Below are positions 48,001 through 58,803 of a stretch of DNA of 64,000 bases, piece after piece (position 1 is the first letter of the stretch; the number at the start of each line of letters is the position of its first letter). Made by a program: the position numbers and the translations under genes. The stretch comes from Anthracocystis setariae (lineage: Eukaryota > Basidiomycota > Ustilaginomycetes > Ustilaginales > Ustilaginaceae), in contig CAKMXJ010000001.1 in assembly GCA_928724745.1 (NCBI GenBank), forward strand, positions 248,001 through 312,000. The letters are read 5' to 3'. Under the pieces are notes generated by a model. That model had not been told where the DNA came from and made no database searches. It saw only the letters and a program-made list of their open reading frames with translations.

Positions 48001-50176
48001 GCTGGACGCTAGAAGCCGGACTAGTTGCGCCGAGAGGTGGGCCTCCACTGACGCCGGCAGCGGAGGACACTTGCTGGTATGGTGCTTGCGAAGCCTGCAT
48101 GCCTTGAGGAGGAGCAGCAGCTTGATTGGCGAGTTGTTGTAGGGGCTGTGACGTGGGCTGCTGAGATGGGACGGTAGCTCCTGCCGGTGCCATCTGCTGC
48201 GACGTCGCAAAGGCGTGGTCCGTGCCGCCGTTGGGAGATGTAGGAGCACTGCCCTGCATTGGTCTGGTCATGCCACGAGACGTCGGGGAGATGGTCATTT
48301 GGCGTTCATCAGCTTCGGCAAGTGGAGACATAGCGCTGCGTCCAGATGCGCTCGGGCCGGGGATCATCGATGCGGGACCTGCAGCAGGGCCATTCGACAC
48401 GGCGCCGCCAGGTGAATTGAGGCCAGACTTGGAAACCTGGCCACCGGCGGCATTCTTGATCTGGGAAGCACTGTCGGTGGGGTACTTGATCTTGGCAGTG
48501 TCGAGCACATGGAGAATCGCCGGGTCGTCGGGCCTGGCTCCGGTAAAGCTCTCACCGCCGAGCACGACGACCTTGTTCTGGTAGGTCGACATGGCATGAC
48601 CGGATCGGCCGGTTGGCGAAGGACCCATGTTGGCAAACATGTACCATCTCTGGTTGGTGATCTTGAAGCTGGCCAGGTCACCGAGATCTTTGCCATCGAC
48701 ACCACGTCCACCGAAGATGTACATGACATCGTCTACGAGACAAGCGGCGTGGCCCTCGCGGGGCACGGGAATGTAGCCTATGCACGAGAGTTCCTTCCAG
48801 GCGTTGGTAGCAATATCGTAGCACCAAGTGTCGTTGTAGTGGTACTGACCATCAGTGCCGCCGAACACGTAGATCTTCTCCTTGTAGGTGACGCTAGCAT
48901 GACCTGTGCGCTTGGGCGGAATTTCTCCGTTGGGCTTGAGACATTCCCAGGTGGGCGTACCTTTGAGGCTGTTGAGGTCGAAGCACCAAAGGTCGTTCAT
49001 GAAGGTGCCATCGACTTGACCACCAAAAACGAAGAAGCGCGATCCGACGATGGCGACACTGTGGCCATACCTTCCGACCGGGCAAGTGTCAGGACCCTCG
49101 CCTGCTTTGACACGGGTCCACTCGCGCGTGCTGAGGTTGAGCAAGTAGAGGCCTTCGTCCTGCTTGTCGTCGGCACGCACCTTGGTGTCACCACCCCAGA
49201 GGATGAGAACGTTCGAGACGAGGACGGTAGCATGACCAACGCGAGGAGGAGGAATCTCTCCGGTGGTCTGAACAAGCGTAGCACTGGCATAGATCGAGTT
49301 GGCGTTGGTGGGGCCAACAGCACCGGGGGGAGAGTTAGGAGCCTGTGCGACGAGCTTGTCAGCGTAGACAGTGTAGAGATCGTTCTTGACACTTTCGCGG
49401 ACCAAGCCACCAAAGAGGTAGAGCTCGCCGGTAGCACTGGCAGCTTGATTGACGGCATGACCGTAACGAGGGAAGGGGAAGGGACTGAGCGCACCAGGAG
49501 GCGCTTGACGGGACTCGTCGAGGAACTTGGGAGGGTTCATGACCAAGCCGCGTTGGCTCCAGGGATAGACGACCTGCTGCGTTCGCCCCTTGTCTTGAAG
49601 CTGACCAGGGCCACCCTGGAGAGGAGGGCCATTTTCAGGGCCGGACGACTGAGTTGGAAGGCCAGATACGCTACTGGAGGGTGGACTTCCTGCGCCGCCC
49701 ACTGCGAATTGCGAGGCGGAGGAATTGGTTGCCATCATGGGCGCACCCTGTTCGCTCACCTTGCGCGAACGAAGTGAACCCTGGCCAGGAGTGGGAATTC
49801 CAGATCCCATGCCGTCAGCACGAGGTGCAGGACCGCCAAAGCGAAAGCCAGAAGCCGAGCCAAGAGAGCCGCCTGAATTGAGAGCCGGAATACCGGGCGC
49901 ACCTGACTGTCCGGTATGAGGAACAAATCCGCTGCCCATAGGACCACCGGCAGGGCCGGAAATGGAACCCTTTTGAGATCCACCGGGAACAGGGATGCCC
50001 GAGGCTTCTCTGGAATAGGGCGATTGCTGCTGCTGCTGCTGTTGCTGTAGTTGCGAATGTTTGGCTGACGAGTCCAGAGCAGGCGAAAGAGATGAGATGC
50101 TGTCACCGTTGGAAGGAACGGACGCTTGCTGCTTGTCCTTGTCCTTTTCAGACTTTTTCTTTCCGAAGATGGCCAT
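45089..50176 (-). CDS. tea1: Tea1-type kelch and coiled-coil cell-end marker protein
   Basis: 1695 residues from the ATG at 50176 (MAIFGKKKSEKDKDK); a start twelve codons earlier is possible but adds nothing conserved. The N terminus is low-complexity with a poly-Gln run. Six kelch repeats follow at about 235-530, with repeated GHA/GHS plus FGG pairs such as RYGHSVAIVGSRFFVFGG and RTGHASVTYKEKIYVFGG, forming a beta-propeller. A disordered Gln/Ser/Pro stretch (about 560-850) leads into a long coiled coil (about 950-1660). In fission yeast Tea1 and its relatives are carried on microtubule plus ends and mark the growing cell tips. The same role in hyphal and bud polarity is expected here. No intron is seen across more than 5 kb. 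Confidence 0.93.
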   Translation of the reverse strand: MAIFGKKKSEKDKDKQQASVPSNGDSISSLSPALDSSAKHSQLQQQQQQQQSPYSREASGIPVPGGSQKGSISGPAGGPMGSGFVPHTGQSGAPGIPALNSGGSLGSASGFRFGGPAPRADGMGSGIPTPGQGSLRSRKVSEQGAPMMATNSSASQFAVGGAGSPPSSSVSGLPTQSSGPENGPPLQGGPGQLQDKGRTQQVVYPWSQRGLVMNPPKFLDESRQAPPGALSPFPFPRYGHAVNQAASATGELYLFGGLVRESVKNDLYTVYADKLVAQAPNSPPGAVGPTNANSIYASATLVQTTGEIPPPRVGHATVLVSNVLILWGGDTKVRADDKQDEGLYLLNLSTREWTRVKAGEGPDTCPVGRYGHSVAIVGSRFFVFGGQVDGTFMNDLWCFDLNSLKGTPTWECLKPNGEIPPKRTGHASVTYKEKIYVFGGTDGQYHYNDTWCYDIATNAWKELSCIGYIPVPREGHAACLVDDVMYIFGGRGVDGKDLGDLASFKITNQRWYMFANMGPSPTGRSGHAMSTYQNKVVVLGGESFTGARPDDPAILHVLDTAKIKYPTDSASQIKNAAGGQVSKSGLNSPGGAVSNGPAAGPASMIPGPSASGRSAMSPLAEADERQMTISPTSRGMTRPMQGSAPTSPNGGTDHAFATSQQMAPAGATVPSQQPTSQPLQQLANQAAAPPQGMQASQAPYQQVSSAAGVSGGPPLGATSPASSVQHHQAQLPSQQPPIQTQTQAYSQQPTQATGPIGASGNGPALYNGPRSQRSIENMRTGGSRSPTGLNSMRSINGVVSKMDSPANPPQDGFHYGRASSPSGVNGYMSPQNVSPEVDALRKREAWYKAALALAVKKGFVEPDQLNAGDISINDAQSTTSERVSLDGIDTGAEGSDKDRILKTLLSLKAQLASAKATIAQQAQGEADRLAESDRARSAALQEAAYYRAKLSAIESGNGDEVNRLDRDRASKLEKSLADALRESAQLERQLSSLREQAKLEQQLRTSAEERLSETAKRAMAAEAAQMKAYDELSSLQKRSYSTESALREHTEQVTTLSSLVARHKADHDHASSQLDEAKASVAAHLAALTQLQAAHASVTTRAGEYERLHDEQRGLLQQQQATIADLRAQLEAQSIEVSHNASRAADLESLVEQHRQEAEAHRMAATSGLAALLAKTDQSATRDFGASNSVPPHIEEKMRALEDESESLRQLHAEARQMADEHASALQAMQDRHLSTEKQHTALRSELTALRSQLAVALQEAARLKDAAASKDLELRDRSRTIEAAQVKSSLLKQFMAERGVSVPNDEELSVKSGYADRRIRELEDEIDARARELQEAEHRLQDSESRVEELTRELEHHASLTASRGTANNNSLVADAERRVQLVEHELAETTASYKERMAQLENDYQTAVQFVKGTEKMLRRMKDELTKYKTENASLQTEVASLRANGGGRGSTEEAARSEEAARDIEALRSHLADVTQQSEEIAAENRELERRVAQLLAEQQQHRGSLDKTREGVVGASDTVESTRKVTELESEVARLQANLEESRKEVQKTLELNGQLQKQMDASPAQSKKPADGDAHDASSLNRSLSVAQTNNEQLKRENANLSQRLQELDDKFQLLLGRIESTHEDGEARARDSMAYDSIASELDKWERDRTLGDNDAYGAGAQRHRAGQNIPHAAPPLSSAESYANEAEH

Positions 50177-51923
50177 GGTGGGAAGATTTTGCGCAACTAG
50201 CGCGATTGGCAAGACGGCCTCAGCACCGGAAAGAACGCTGGATGGTGGACCTGATTGATCGGATAGTGTCCGCTGTCAATCTGCGCGGCAAGATTGATTC
50301 GGCGACGATCTGGACGTGATACGGACGGAAATTAAGAATCAGGCCAGTCCAGCTGGACTGTGCTTGATCCAGTAGAATACGGCAAGGTTGAAAGTGGTCG
50401 TTAGGGTCGTTGCAGTGAGTAGAGGAAATGGAAACGATTCAGGTCGGCCCTTCCTAAGAGAAGGGAAGAAGGGAAACGTGATGGTAGGAGAGTAACGATG
50501 ACCAGCGATCCGCAAGTCGATACAGGCACGGACCGAACCCGAAAGCGAACGGGCATCCGCTAGAAATTTGTGGATGGACCAGCGCAGGGTCACATCTATG
50601 GAAAATTCACGCCAAGACCTTTGGCAGGCGAAATTCGAGTGTCTCTGAAAAGATGCACTTTTGGCCCACCGAAATACAGTCGCAGTACTACAGCAAGCCG
50701 AACGACTCGCTCGGCTTCGTTGATTGGCCTCTCTACACGTTGTAGCACGGCTCGCAATATGGCAATTTTAGGGTCCATCGGTGCAGTAGCCAGTTGGATG
50801 GATCTGCAGCACGCGAACGAGACAAAGGAGACAAGAATCGATTCGCTCAGACAGAAAGCACCAACAGTGCAGAGCCAGCCTGTTCGAGTGCAAAGACATC
50901 GAGATGCAGAGACACGCAGACAAAGAGGCAGAAGAGGTGAAGAAGAAAGAGGAACCGAGTTCGCGCAGGCACTCAGTCATGTTCTACGGATGGGTTCACT
51001 TTAAGCACGCCCTTCAGAACACGGCGCTGAAACACAGAAAGTCTCGCTTTGCTCTACGATTGACAGGAGGAGGGGAAAAAAGGGGGCGCTAGACGTGATG
51101 CCGAAGCCAGATACAGAGTAGATGCTTGGTTTGTATTTTTCGGAGTCGAGTGGTGAGAAAGGGCGCTTGAATTCAAGATTTGAATTAGACATCTCACCTC
51201 ACGGTAAAATTGTGAATGCAAAGTCACAGTTGTTTGAGCACACGCAGGCATCGTTTGACTTTCTTGCAATCCTGTATCCTTCCAACGACTCTGCTGATTT
51301 CGACAGCAAGGCGTGAAGGGGTATACTGTACTGTACCGTGGACTGTTTTGTTGCTTGCTGTATTGTCTGGCTGAAGCGTGATCTGCTCGCATCGCGTCTG
51401 GTTCTCACGCCTCAGCGATACCTTTGTTCTTGTTCTGCAGTGATGGAACATTGTGGTGCCAGCAAGCAAACCAAGCTCAAACACCAAGCTCAAACTTGGT
51501 TTGCATCGTCTGCCGCATCATATCTCTGATCTAGACCTGACAAGACCCGTAGCTCACCGTGCTGTACAGCAGGTGGCATCATGCAATTGCACCAGTTGTA
51601 CCGCACTTGTCAATCGGTGATTGCTCGAAAAGTGCTCTGATGTCAGGCCGCACCTAGCGCGCTTTGAACCTGGTTGATCGTGTTTCTACAGTCACTGCAA
51701 GCGGCTCTACAACTCCTGAAAGTGAAAATCTCGATTCAGAACTTCTAAGGTTCGTCGTGATCGGGCAGAAGGGTCGATCTTACTCGACAGAGTGACGCTT
51801 TCTTCATTGAAAGCAGAGTCGCTCCGATCGATCTATCAAGCAGCTTGTCCATCGAGACTGCAAATTGTAGCTTGAGGAGGCTGGAGGCTATACTCTATCC
51901 TACTTCCCATGGCGAGTCAATCC
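50177..51923. other. Intergenic region upstream of tea1-like gene
   Basis: No gene recognised in 1.7 kb. It contains two overlapping TACTGTA copies (51324-51335) and an inverted repeat with 10-bp arms (51466-51475 and 51495-51504). Confidence 0.5.
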
Positions 51924-52708
51924 TTAAGCTCCTATTGAGCCGACTAGGTTTCTCTCAGTCTGCTGAATGAAAGAGTCCATCCAGACCCCGGTCGTATCTT
52001 TCAGACGCAAACCAAACACGGATTGGGAGAAAGCCGATCCTGATCCGAGCAAGGTCTCGGCGCCGTTCCACACTGTGAACCAGATGCATGCCTTGGTCAC
52101 ACCCAGAGCGGCACCTGCCAAAGTTTGTTCGGGTGTGTGCACGCCTAGGCGGACACGCGACCACATCACAAGAACCGGAACTACGACGCCGACCAGTGCG
52201 AGCCAAAAGCGTGTCACGAAGTCGGAAGCCGTTCCGGAGCCGACTGGTATGGACGGATGAAGGGGAAGTAGCAGCGACGATAGCATGATGTAGGTACCCA
52301 TGAAAGAAATGGTGCTGTTCGTCAGGATAGTTGTGATTGGTGACAGTAAACAAGTTAGCTCGATGATCGTTTGCGCTTCTCACGAGCATGCTTCTCGTGC
52401 GTTTGAGCCACTTACGCGCTGTGCGTAGACGGCATACCGCTCGTCTTCTTTACTCTCGAGCCCGGCGGTCGAGGTTGTTTGATCACCTTCTTGAGACCTT
52501 TGGCCGTGAAGCTAGTGGCGAGACTGCCGGCCGTGAAGTAGAGTACATGCGATGTTCGGAGGTGCAGGATACCAATCGCTGTTGCCGTTGTTACGATGCC
52601 CTGCGTGTGCTTAAGCAGCCATAAGCCCGTAGACAGCTCGTCCTTTGGCTGGTCAGGTGCACCATTTGCCGCTGTCGCCGTCTTCGACCCTCTTGCTTTG
52701 CGTGACAT
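51924..52708 (-). CDS. PAP2-family phosphatase, dolichyldiphosphatase-like (Cax4 type)
   Basis: Two exons on the minus strand, 52416-52708 and 51924-52314, with a 101-nt phase-2 intron (GTAAGT donor, CTAAC branch site, ACAG acceptor), give 227 residues. The three PAP2 signature blocks are present: KKVIKQPRPPGSR, GMPSTHSA (rebuilt across the intron as PSTHSAT), and SRVRLGVHTPEQTLAG. Four to five hydrophobic segments surround them. The H-T-x-x-Q ending of block three is the form of dolichyl pyrophosphate phosphatases, which recycle dolichyl-PP in the ER lumen for N-glycosylation. The length is close to yeast Cax4 (239). The start at 52708 is the first ATG; the frame upstream is open but has none. 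A lipid phosphatase with another substrate remains possible. Confidence 0.82.
52315..52415 (-). other. Intron of PAP2 gene
   Basis: GTAAGT donor, CTAAC branch site and CAG acceptor on the minus strand. It splits the alanine codon right after the catalytic PSTHS motif. Confidence 0.85.
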
Positions 52709-55029
52709 GTCGAAGGCAAGACGCGTGATCGTTTCGGCTCGTCTGTTGCTGCCTGGTTGGTGCTTCCGAGAAGGGCCGGCGGTAGCGCGATGTTCCTCGG
52801 ACGCCTGTGTGCGATGTGACGGCGCAGGACCACCAGCAACCGTGGGTTCCTGCCGGTCGGACGTTGTCAACAGCTATGCTGAAAGCGTGAGAGCCCCGTT
52901 GCCTCGAGACGTCATGTAGAATGTGGAGGTTTTCGTGACCCAATGGCTCACTAGTTATGCTCGATCTCACATTGATGTCCCTTTTCCGCCATCATTCCGA
53001 AGCCTCAATTTCGTCGCCTCTTCTTTTTTTTTTTCTTTTTTTTTTTTTCGTGCGTCAAAAACTGCTGCCCGTTCATTTCGACATACCATGTGGCTCTCAC
53101 CATGCCAACGTCAGCACCGACACGATCTGCACGAAGCGTGCCTTCCAACACATGTGACCGGAACGTTACACTACTGCACGGGTATCAAAACTAGAGACAA
53201 GCCAAGCGATATTGGTAACTGGCACATTGTCAGCATGATCGTTGCTCATCCTGGACAAAGGCGACCACGCACGAAATCGGGATCGGGGCAACTCCATTGT
53301 CTGCATTGGACGGAGATCGACTCAAGTCTGCCGCGGCCCGATCAAATCTCAACCAGGGATAGCGGGAGACAGCCTTCTGTACTTGACAAGGCTGTTGCAC
53401 TGTTGAGAATGCCAGCACACGACAGTTCACACGACAGACCTACAGAAGCGAGGAGGAAAAGGAGGAGGTCAGGAAGCACAGAGGCGCAAGCGGTTGTACT
53501 CTTTTGGCTATCGATCCGTACGCTCTGCTGCAAGCCGACTGCGTATTTCTTTCTTCTGCATGATTCTAGCTCCGGAACGGAGACGCCCTTTTTCTAAGAC
53601 CAACACCACGCGGCCAGCTATGGTACTGTACAGCAGAGCACGGAGGTGTGGAAATGTGTTCAGGAGAGGATTCTCTCTGCAATACTGTAATGCGTCCGGC
53701 TGCGAGTCGCATTTCGAATGTAGAGATGATCATTCCGCATTCCGCATTCCAGCACCTGTCCAAGGCAGTACACGACAGTCATGCACTCAACAGAGACAAA
53801 CAATCCCACAACACAATCAACGGATCTGTGCGGCGTCGGCAATGCGTCAAGCTTTGGTGTTCTGCCATGTCGCATCGATTCTCTTGGGCCAGCAACAGCA
53901 TATAGCATGAGCTTGGACGCGTTCAGGCCGTCAAGAATCGCGCTGGGCTCGAAATCGCCCCGTCTGATGAAAACGCGTGCAGAAAGGCCCAATGCCATCT
54001 GGAATGCAACGTACGGTAGAGATGCTCGTCCTACTATACTTTCAGTCGCAGGGTGACTTGTGACAGTGCTGTCTGTTGCTTTTCTGCACCGAATGTTCAC
54101 AAAGGGGGACAGAACACTATCCGACATATAGTCAGGAGACCACCGACAAGGGTCTTGACATCCCCGCACATGCAGACCCACGCATGCCAGTAGTGTGTTT
54201 GTGTGTCAATCCGATGGAGCTCGTCATTTCCGAGACATGTCAACACGATGACCAAGGTCGATACACTGCAGTGGCACAACCATCAATCCGACGAGACTAG
54301 TCCTTCTAGCCTGAGCGCTGAAGCTTGCCAGCTTGGCTGCGTATCACGAGAAGCGAGCCTTGTTCGGGCCCTCGGTCTGCGAGGTGGCCTTGACTCACGC
54401 TAGCTCAGCTGCAGTTCCCTACCCTGTCATTGATGCATGCAAGGGCTACCACAGATCCAACGCCCCTCCAACAGCATAGCACGATTGCCTCTTTCATGCC
54501 CCTTCCCTGCCCTCGCCACACCCCTGCTCTTGCTACAGGTCGCCAAGAGAGAGTTTTGACCTTCTGAGGTAGATCCTGCCCCCCCACATAGCTAGTTCCC
54601 TAGAGTAGTCGGCGCTACACTATCTTGTGCATCTTGTCGATCCCGTTTGACATATCATGCATTTTGCTAGCCCCTTTCCCATATCTCCGCTCAACCTGGC
54701 CCCAGCCTCTAACGTGCTGATGCATGTTCCCGTTCCTGCCCAAACCTCCTCCCCTACCTATACATCTTCATCCTCGTCACCACCACCATCTCCTCACAGC
54801 TCCACATAGCCATACGTTTCCCCTGCCCGTGGAATCTGGCTAAAATACTTTTTTTTAGGGGTCTCTTCTGCAACTTGTCACGATCATCTGCTCGAACCTC
54901 AACCAGCTTTCCGACGGAGGACTCGCCCACACAGCACAGCCTAAAACGACTCGAAACCGATCGAAGCAGAGCTGTTACTGATACACAGCACCAAAAGTAG
55001 AGCAGTCGCTACGGGAATCAGCTGATACC
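52709..55029. other. Intergenic region
   Basis: 2.3 kb without a convincing gene. A plus-strand open frame at 52923-53597 lacks any domain-like composition. Features seen are a T-rich stretch (about 53026-53049) and TACTGTA at 53624 and 53683. The last 250 bp are C/A-rich and serve as promoter and leader of the membrane-protein gene at 55030. Confidence 0.5.
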
Positions 55030-57181
55030 ATGGTTGGTGTGAAATCGTTCTCGGTCCTCACAGTCATCTCTTTTCTCGCAGCGACAAGTACCGCCGCCAT
55101 CGTGCAGCCTGCCGATGCTTCACACACGCATAACCTTCATGTCCATCTCAAATTTGTAGAACGACACCCGCAGCATCAGAGACAAACTCAGCCATCGCTG
55201 ATGAAGCTCCAGAAGCGTCTCGCCCCGGAGCTCGGCGATGGTTTCGGAGGCCTCATCAACGGCGTCAATCAAGGCTTAGGTCTTCCTGGTAAGTAGCTCA
55301 ACTTTCCAAAATTGACACGAAAGCGGTGTGCGCCAAGGTGATTGTCAACTGATTGGATGGTCCAAGAAAGAGGTGTCGATCAGATGGCCTCACCGCTTCC
55401 TTCGCTGATTTCGGTCGTGTGCATGAGGGAAAGTGAGCCCCCCTCCCTCTCCTCTTCTTATTACCACCTTCCTAACCCTATCATCTCCTTTCTGGCCCTA
55501 ATTTCCTCGGCTCTTGCTCCTCTGTCTCCACTCTTGCCTCCTTCTTCCACTTCTTGCCTTCCCCCCATCCTCAATTCCACGTTGCCTCGACCCCTTTACC
55601 CGGTCCTTCCCCTGCTCACTGTCTGCTCTTCCCTGCGGAACCTCGATTATCCTCCAAACACACGAAACTATGCGGTCCACAGAGCACGATGCGGCAGATC
55701 CGAGTCTGCATGGACTCCGTCGCGGCCTCGTGGGTGACCTTCTCGGCGCTGGTGAATATCTTCTCTTCCCCTCCTTTCCACACTTGTCTTCCATATGTGC
55801 ATAACGTCGAGCTTCCTTTTCGGCTCCTGTTCTGCTCTAGCACACCCCATGTCTTGTACCCTACCCTTTTGCCTCAGCTACCTTCATGCTCTTGTGCTCA
55901 ATGAGAGCCGATCCATCCGGTTACCTTGACAAATGACTGACCTTGCTTCTGTTCTTGCTCAATTTACAATGCCTTTCAGGTGGACCGCCGCCCTCGCCGA
56001 GCCCGTCCGACACACCTGCTCCAGCAACATCGCAAGCTCCTTCGGGCAACTCTCCAACGCCAGCGCCAGCGCCCTCTCCCTCTTCAGCCCCAGCGCAAAA
56101 CCATCCTGCGTCTCGACCTGCTCCAGACAACAATCACGACAACAACAACATTCAGAATCGTCCCACCACCAATGCACCGAGCAACAACAACGTTGCTCAG
56201 AACAACGGCGGGAACGCCAATCCAGGAGCACAGTCCAACGTTATCACCATCAATGTTGTCACCGCTACGCCACAAGCGGCTGCAGCAAGTGCTGCACCAA
56301 CAAGTGTCAGCCCCGTGGCATCTGCCGTAAATGCATCCGCAGCTGCCGCAGCAGCCAGTCGTATCTCAGCGGCACAAGCTAGTCTCGTTTCGGCTGCCTC
56401 GGCGTCGCACAGCAGTGCTCAAGCTGCCATAAGCGCTTTCGCAGCATCGGTTGCTCGCGGTTCGAGTAAATCTACCGCAACAATTCCGGTAGCGACAGGC
56501 GTCAACACTGTCGACAACAACACCGACTCGTCCGATAGCAGTGATGGCAACACGAAAGTTGTGGTTCCGATCGCTGTCGTGGCAGGATCTATCGCTCTGA
56601 TAGCCGTGCTATGGACGCTGTTCCGAAGGTACAGGAGGGGGCCGACGGAGCACTACGATCGTCGTCTGCGGCCCATTGATCATGAGTACCACCATCGCAG
56701 CATGGCGGGTCTCACGAGTGGAGCTGCTGCCTTTGCTGTTGGTGGTGCTGCTGACGGTCTTAGACGCGATCGTCCGCGTCGAGACAGTAACGAATCCTTC
56801 GAAGCTGGTCGTCCAATGAGCACGTTTTCTCAAGAAGGCGGATTCCACGGCATGCCTCCGCCCATGCAGGAAGTTGCGCCTTACACTTCCATCGGAGGAG
56901 CTTATGCGCCTGCGCCTGCACCTGCACCTGCTTCTTACCGTGATTCTCGTCTGCGAACTTACGGTTCTTGCCGCGGAGTTATCGAAGACAGGCCTCCGTC
57001 TCAGCGCGTTACGGACAGCATGTATGTCGAAGACTACGCGCGTGCCTCTGGTGCAGCTACGCCTCACACCGACGAGTATGGCGCCTACGATGTCAACCAC
57101 TACGACGCCTCTTCGTACAACAAGCGTGCATCCTCTTCGCGTCGAAACACGTTTGTCGAAACCCAGCGCTGGTCCAGCTGA
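55030..57181 (+). CDS. Spliced single-pass membrane protein, Ala/Pro/Asn-rich ectodomain
   Basis: Best model: exons 55030-55288, 55683-55751 and 55980-57181 (509 residues), all junctions phase 1. An extra 66-nt exon at 55367-55432, also phase 1 at both ends, is possible. Residues 1-23 are a signal peptide (MVGVKSFSVLTVISFLAATS). A KLQKR site that Kex2-type protease could cut is near residue 60. A Gly-rich segment (LGDGFGGLINGV) and GLRRGLVGDLLGAG follow. Next come a Pro/Ser/Ala stretch, an Asn-rich stretch and an Ala/Ser helix-forming stretch. One membrane helix is present (VVVPIAVVAGSIALIAVLW), followed by a basic stop-transfer RRYRRG. The cytoplasmic tail of about 190 residues is Tyr/Arg-rich. 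Topology resembles fungal wall sensors such as Mid2, but there is no WSC domain or homology I can see. Confidence 0.7.
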
Positions 57182-57659
57182 TCTGAAAACTCTCCTATGC
57201 TCCATCATGAGTAGATTCACATTCCTTTGGCTTTGTTTTGCTTTGTTCCGTTTTTGTTTTCGTATACCATCTCATGCGGACATCCGCTCGCCTACCACCC
57301 TCCTTAAGCCTACTTTCGCTTGCTGATCCCGGTAATTTATGGTCCCGCTAGTCCTCTCGTTGCAATCAGAGTTACGAGATCCGAGATCTCGGTCCTTTAG
57401 ACTGTTAAGAAGTGTGAGGCCAAGCAGCGGCAAGGCGCTGAATGAGAGGCAGGGCATGCCGATCGAGTGCAAAAGTGCGATAGTAAAAGTACAAGATGGT
57501 CGAGAACAAACGATGGTAGGCGAGGTTGGGCTCGATCGAGCCTAGTAAGAGTGCCGAGGTAGGGTCGAGTTGCATGCAGGCAATGTTTCAGACTTGAAAT
57601 TGCTTTGGGTCCATGCTCTGAGTAGGCAAAACGATAGCGAAAAAAGGTCCAAGCGAAGG
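57182..57659. other. Convergent 3' intergenic region
   Basis: 3' flanks of the membrane-protein gene and of the Rfc4 gene. No gene seen. Confidence 0.5.
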
Positions 57660-58803
57660 TCAGCAATCGTTATTAGCTGTGTGATGGTTGGCTAAATCAG
57701 TGCACGAACTCACGAGCTTGCAAAGCCTTGCGATGAGGCCTCCGAGCTGAACGACGGTAGCAACACCTTCGAGGATTTTCATATGGGTCCAGCCGATTTC
57801 CTTGGGAGAGCGCAGATTGAAATTCAAAAGGTGAAGTTGTGGTTAGCAAAGGCGTCTGAAGAGACTTGTATCGTGTATGTGGAAGAAAGTGAAAACCTAC
57901 CTTGATGAATTCGAGCTTGGTAGCTTCTGGGATGCCATCGAGTGTCTTGACAACCCGGAAGAGGGTGGTGACAATGTCGACGGCAGCGTAGCCTTTGGAC
58001 CAGATCTCGTCAAGCTTATCCATGGCGTCGTCCACATTGCCTTTCTTGCAAGCCAGCAGAAGCGCCCGGATCAAGTGAGGATGTGGCTGATCGCAGACTT
58101 TGAAGACGTTGTCAGGGTTGACAAAGCCTAAACCGGTCCAAGTGGACTGCAGGTTGTTGATCGCCTGTCGCATGTCGCCTTCCGTGGTAAAGATGATCGC
58201 TGCGAGACCATCGTCCGAGTACTCTACGCCTTCCATCTTGCAAATCTCGAGGAGACGTTTCAGAATCTGCTCGTCCCTAACTTTACCGTACCGCAAAATG
58301 GCACATCTAGACTGGATAGGTTCGATGATCTTGTTGCTCTGGTTGCATGCGAAGCAAAAGCGGGTTGTATTCGAGTAGATCTCCATCGTTCGACGCAGAG
58401 CTTGCTGGGCTGCTGGGGTCATACTATCGGCCTCGTCGAGGATAATGATTTTGTGCCTGCCGGGAGGAAGAGAGACCTTCTTCTGTGCAAACGTCTTGAT
58501 CTTGTTTCGAACCACGTCGACACCTCGCTCGTCCGAGGCGTTGAGTTCCAGCACTCCCTCCTTGTATGCATCGCCGAGAAGTGCACGGGCAAGGCAGAGG
58601 ACCGAGGTGGTCTTACCGATACCCGGAAGCCCCGAAATAAGCAAGTGGGGGCAATTGCCATCATTCTGAATCACTTTGAGACGGTCGATGGTATCTTTGT
58701 TGCCGACAACATCATCGAGACGCATTGGTCTGTATTTCTCCACCCAAGGCAGCTCGTAGCCAGTGACGGCAGCAGACGAACCAGATGTAGTAGCCTGGGT
58801 CAT
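57660..58803 (-). CDS. rfc4: Replication factor C subunit, Rfc4 type (human RFC2)
   Basis: Two exons on the minus strand, 57901-58803 and 57660-57800, with a 100-nt phase-0 intron (GTAGGT donor, CTAAC branch site, CAAG acceptor), give 347 residues. Start ATG at 58803 ([10 protein letters not shown]). AAA+ motifs are complete: Walker [10 protein letters not shown], Walker B ILDEADSM, the [10 protein letters not shown] segment and the arginine-finger SRC motif ([16 protein letters not shown]). Splicing restores the C-terminal helix [13 protein letters not shown], which matches this subunit type rather than Rfc2, Rfc3 or Rfc5. It is part of the clamp loader that places PCNA on DNA. The C-terminal tail after LCKLV is longer than usual. 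GTGAGT in the tail is a donor look-alike, but the only nearby acceptor would give a 37-nt intron. Confidence 0.93.
57801..57900 (-). other. Intron of rfc4 gene
   Basis: GTAGGT donor, CTAAC branch site and AAG acceptor on the minus strand. Reading through would replace the conserved C-terminal helix by unrelated sequence. Confidence 0.9.

Noticed and set aside
52923..53597. 224-codon plus-strand frame
   Set aside because: Composition is not protein-like, includes a poly-T encoded Phe run, and has no recognisable motif.
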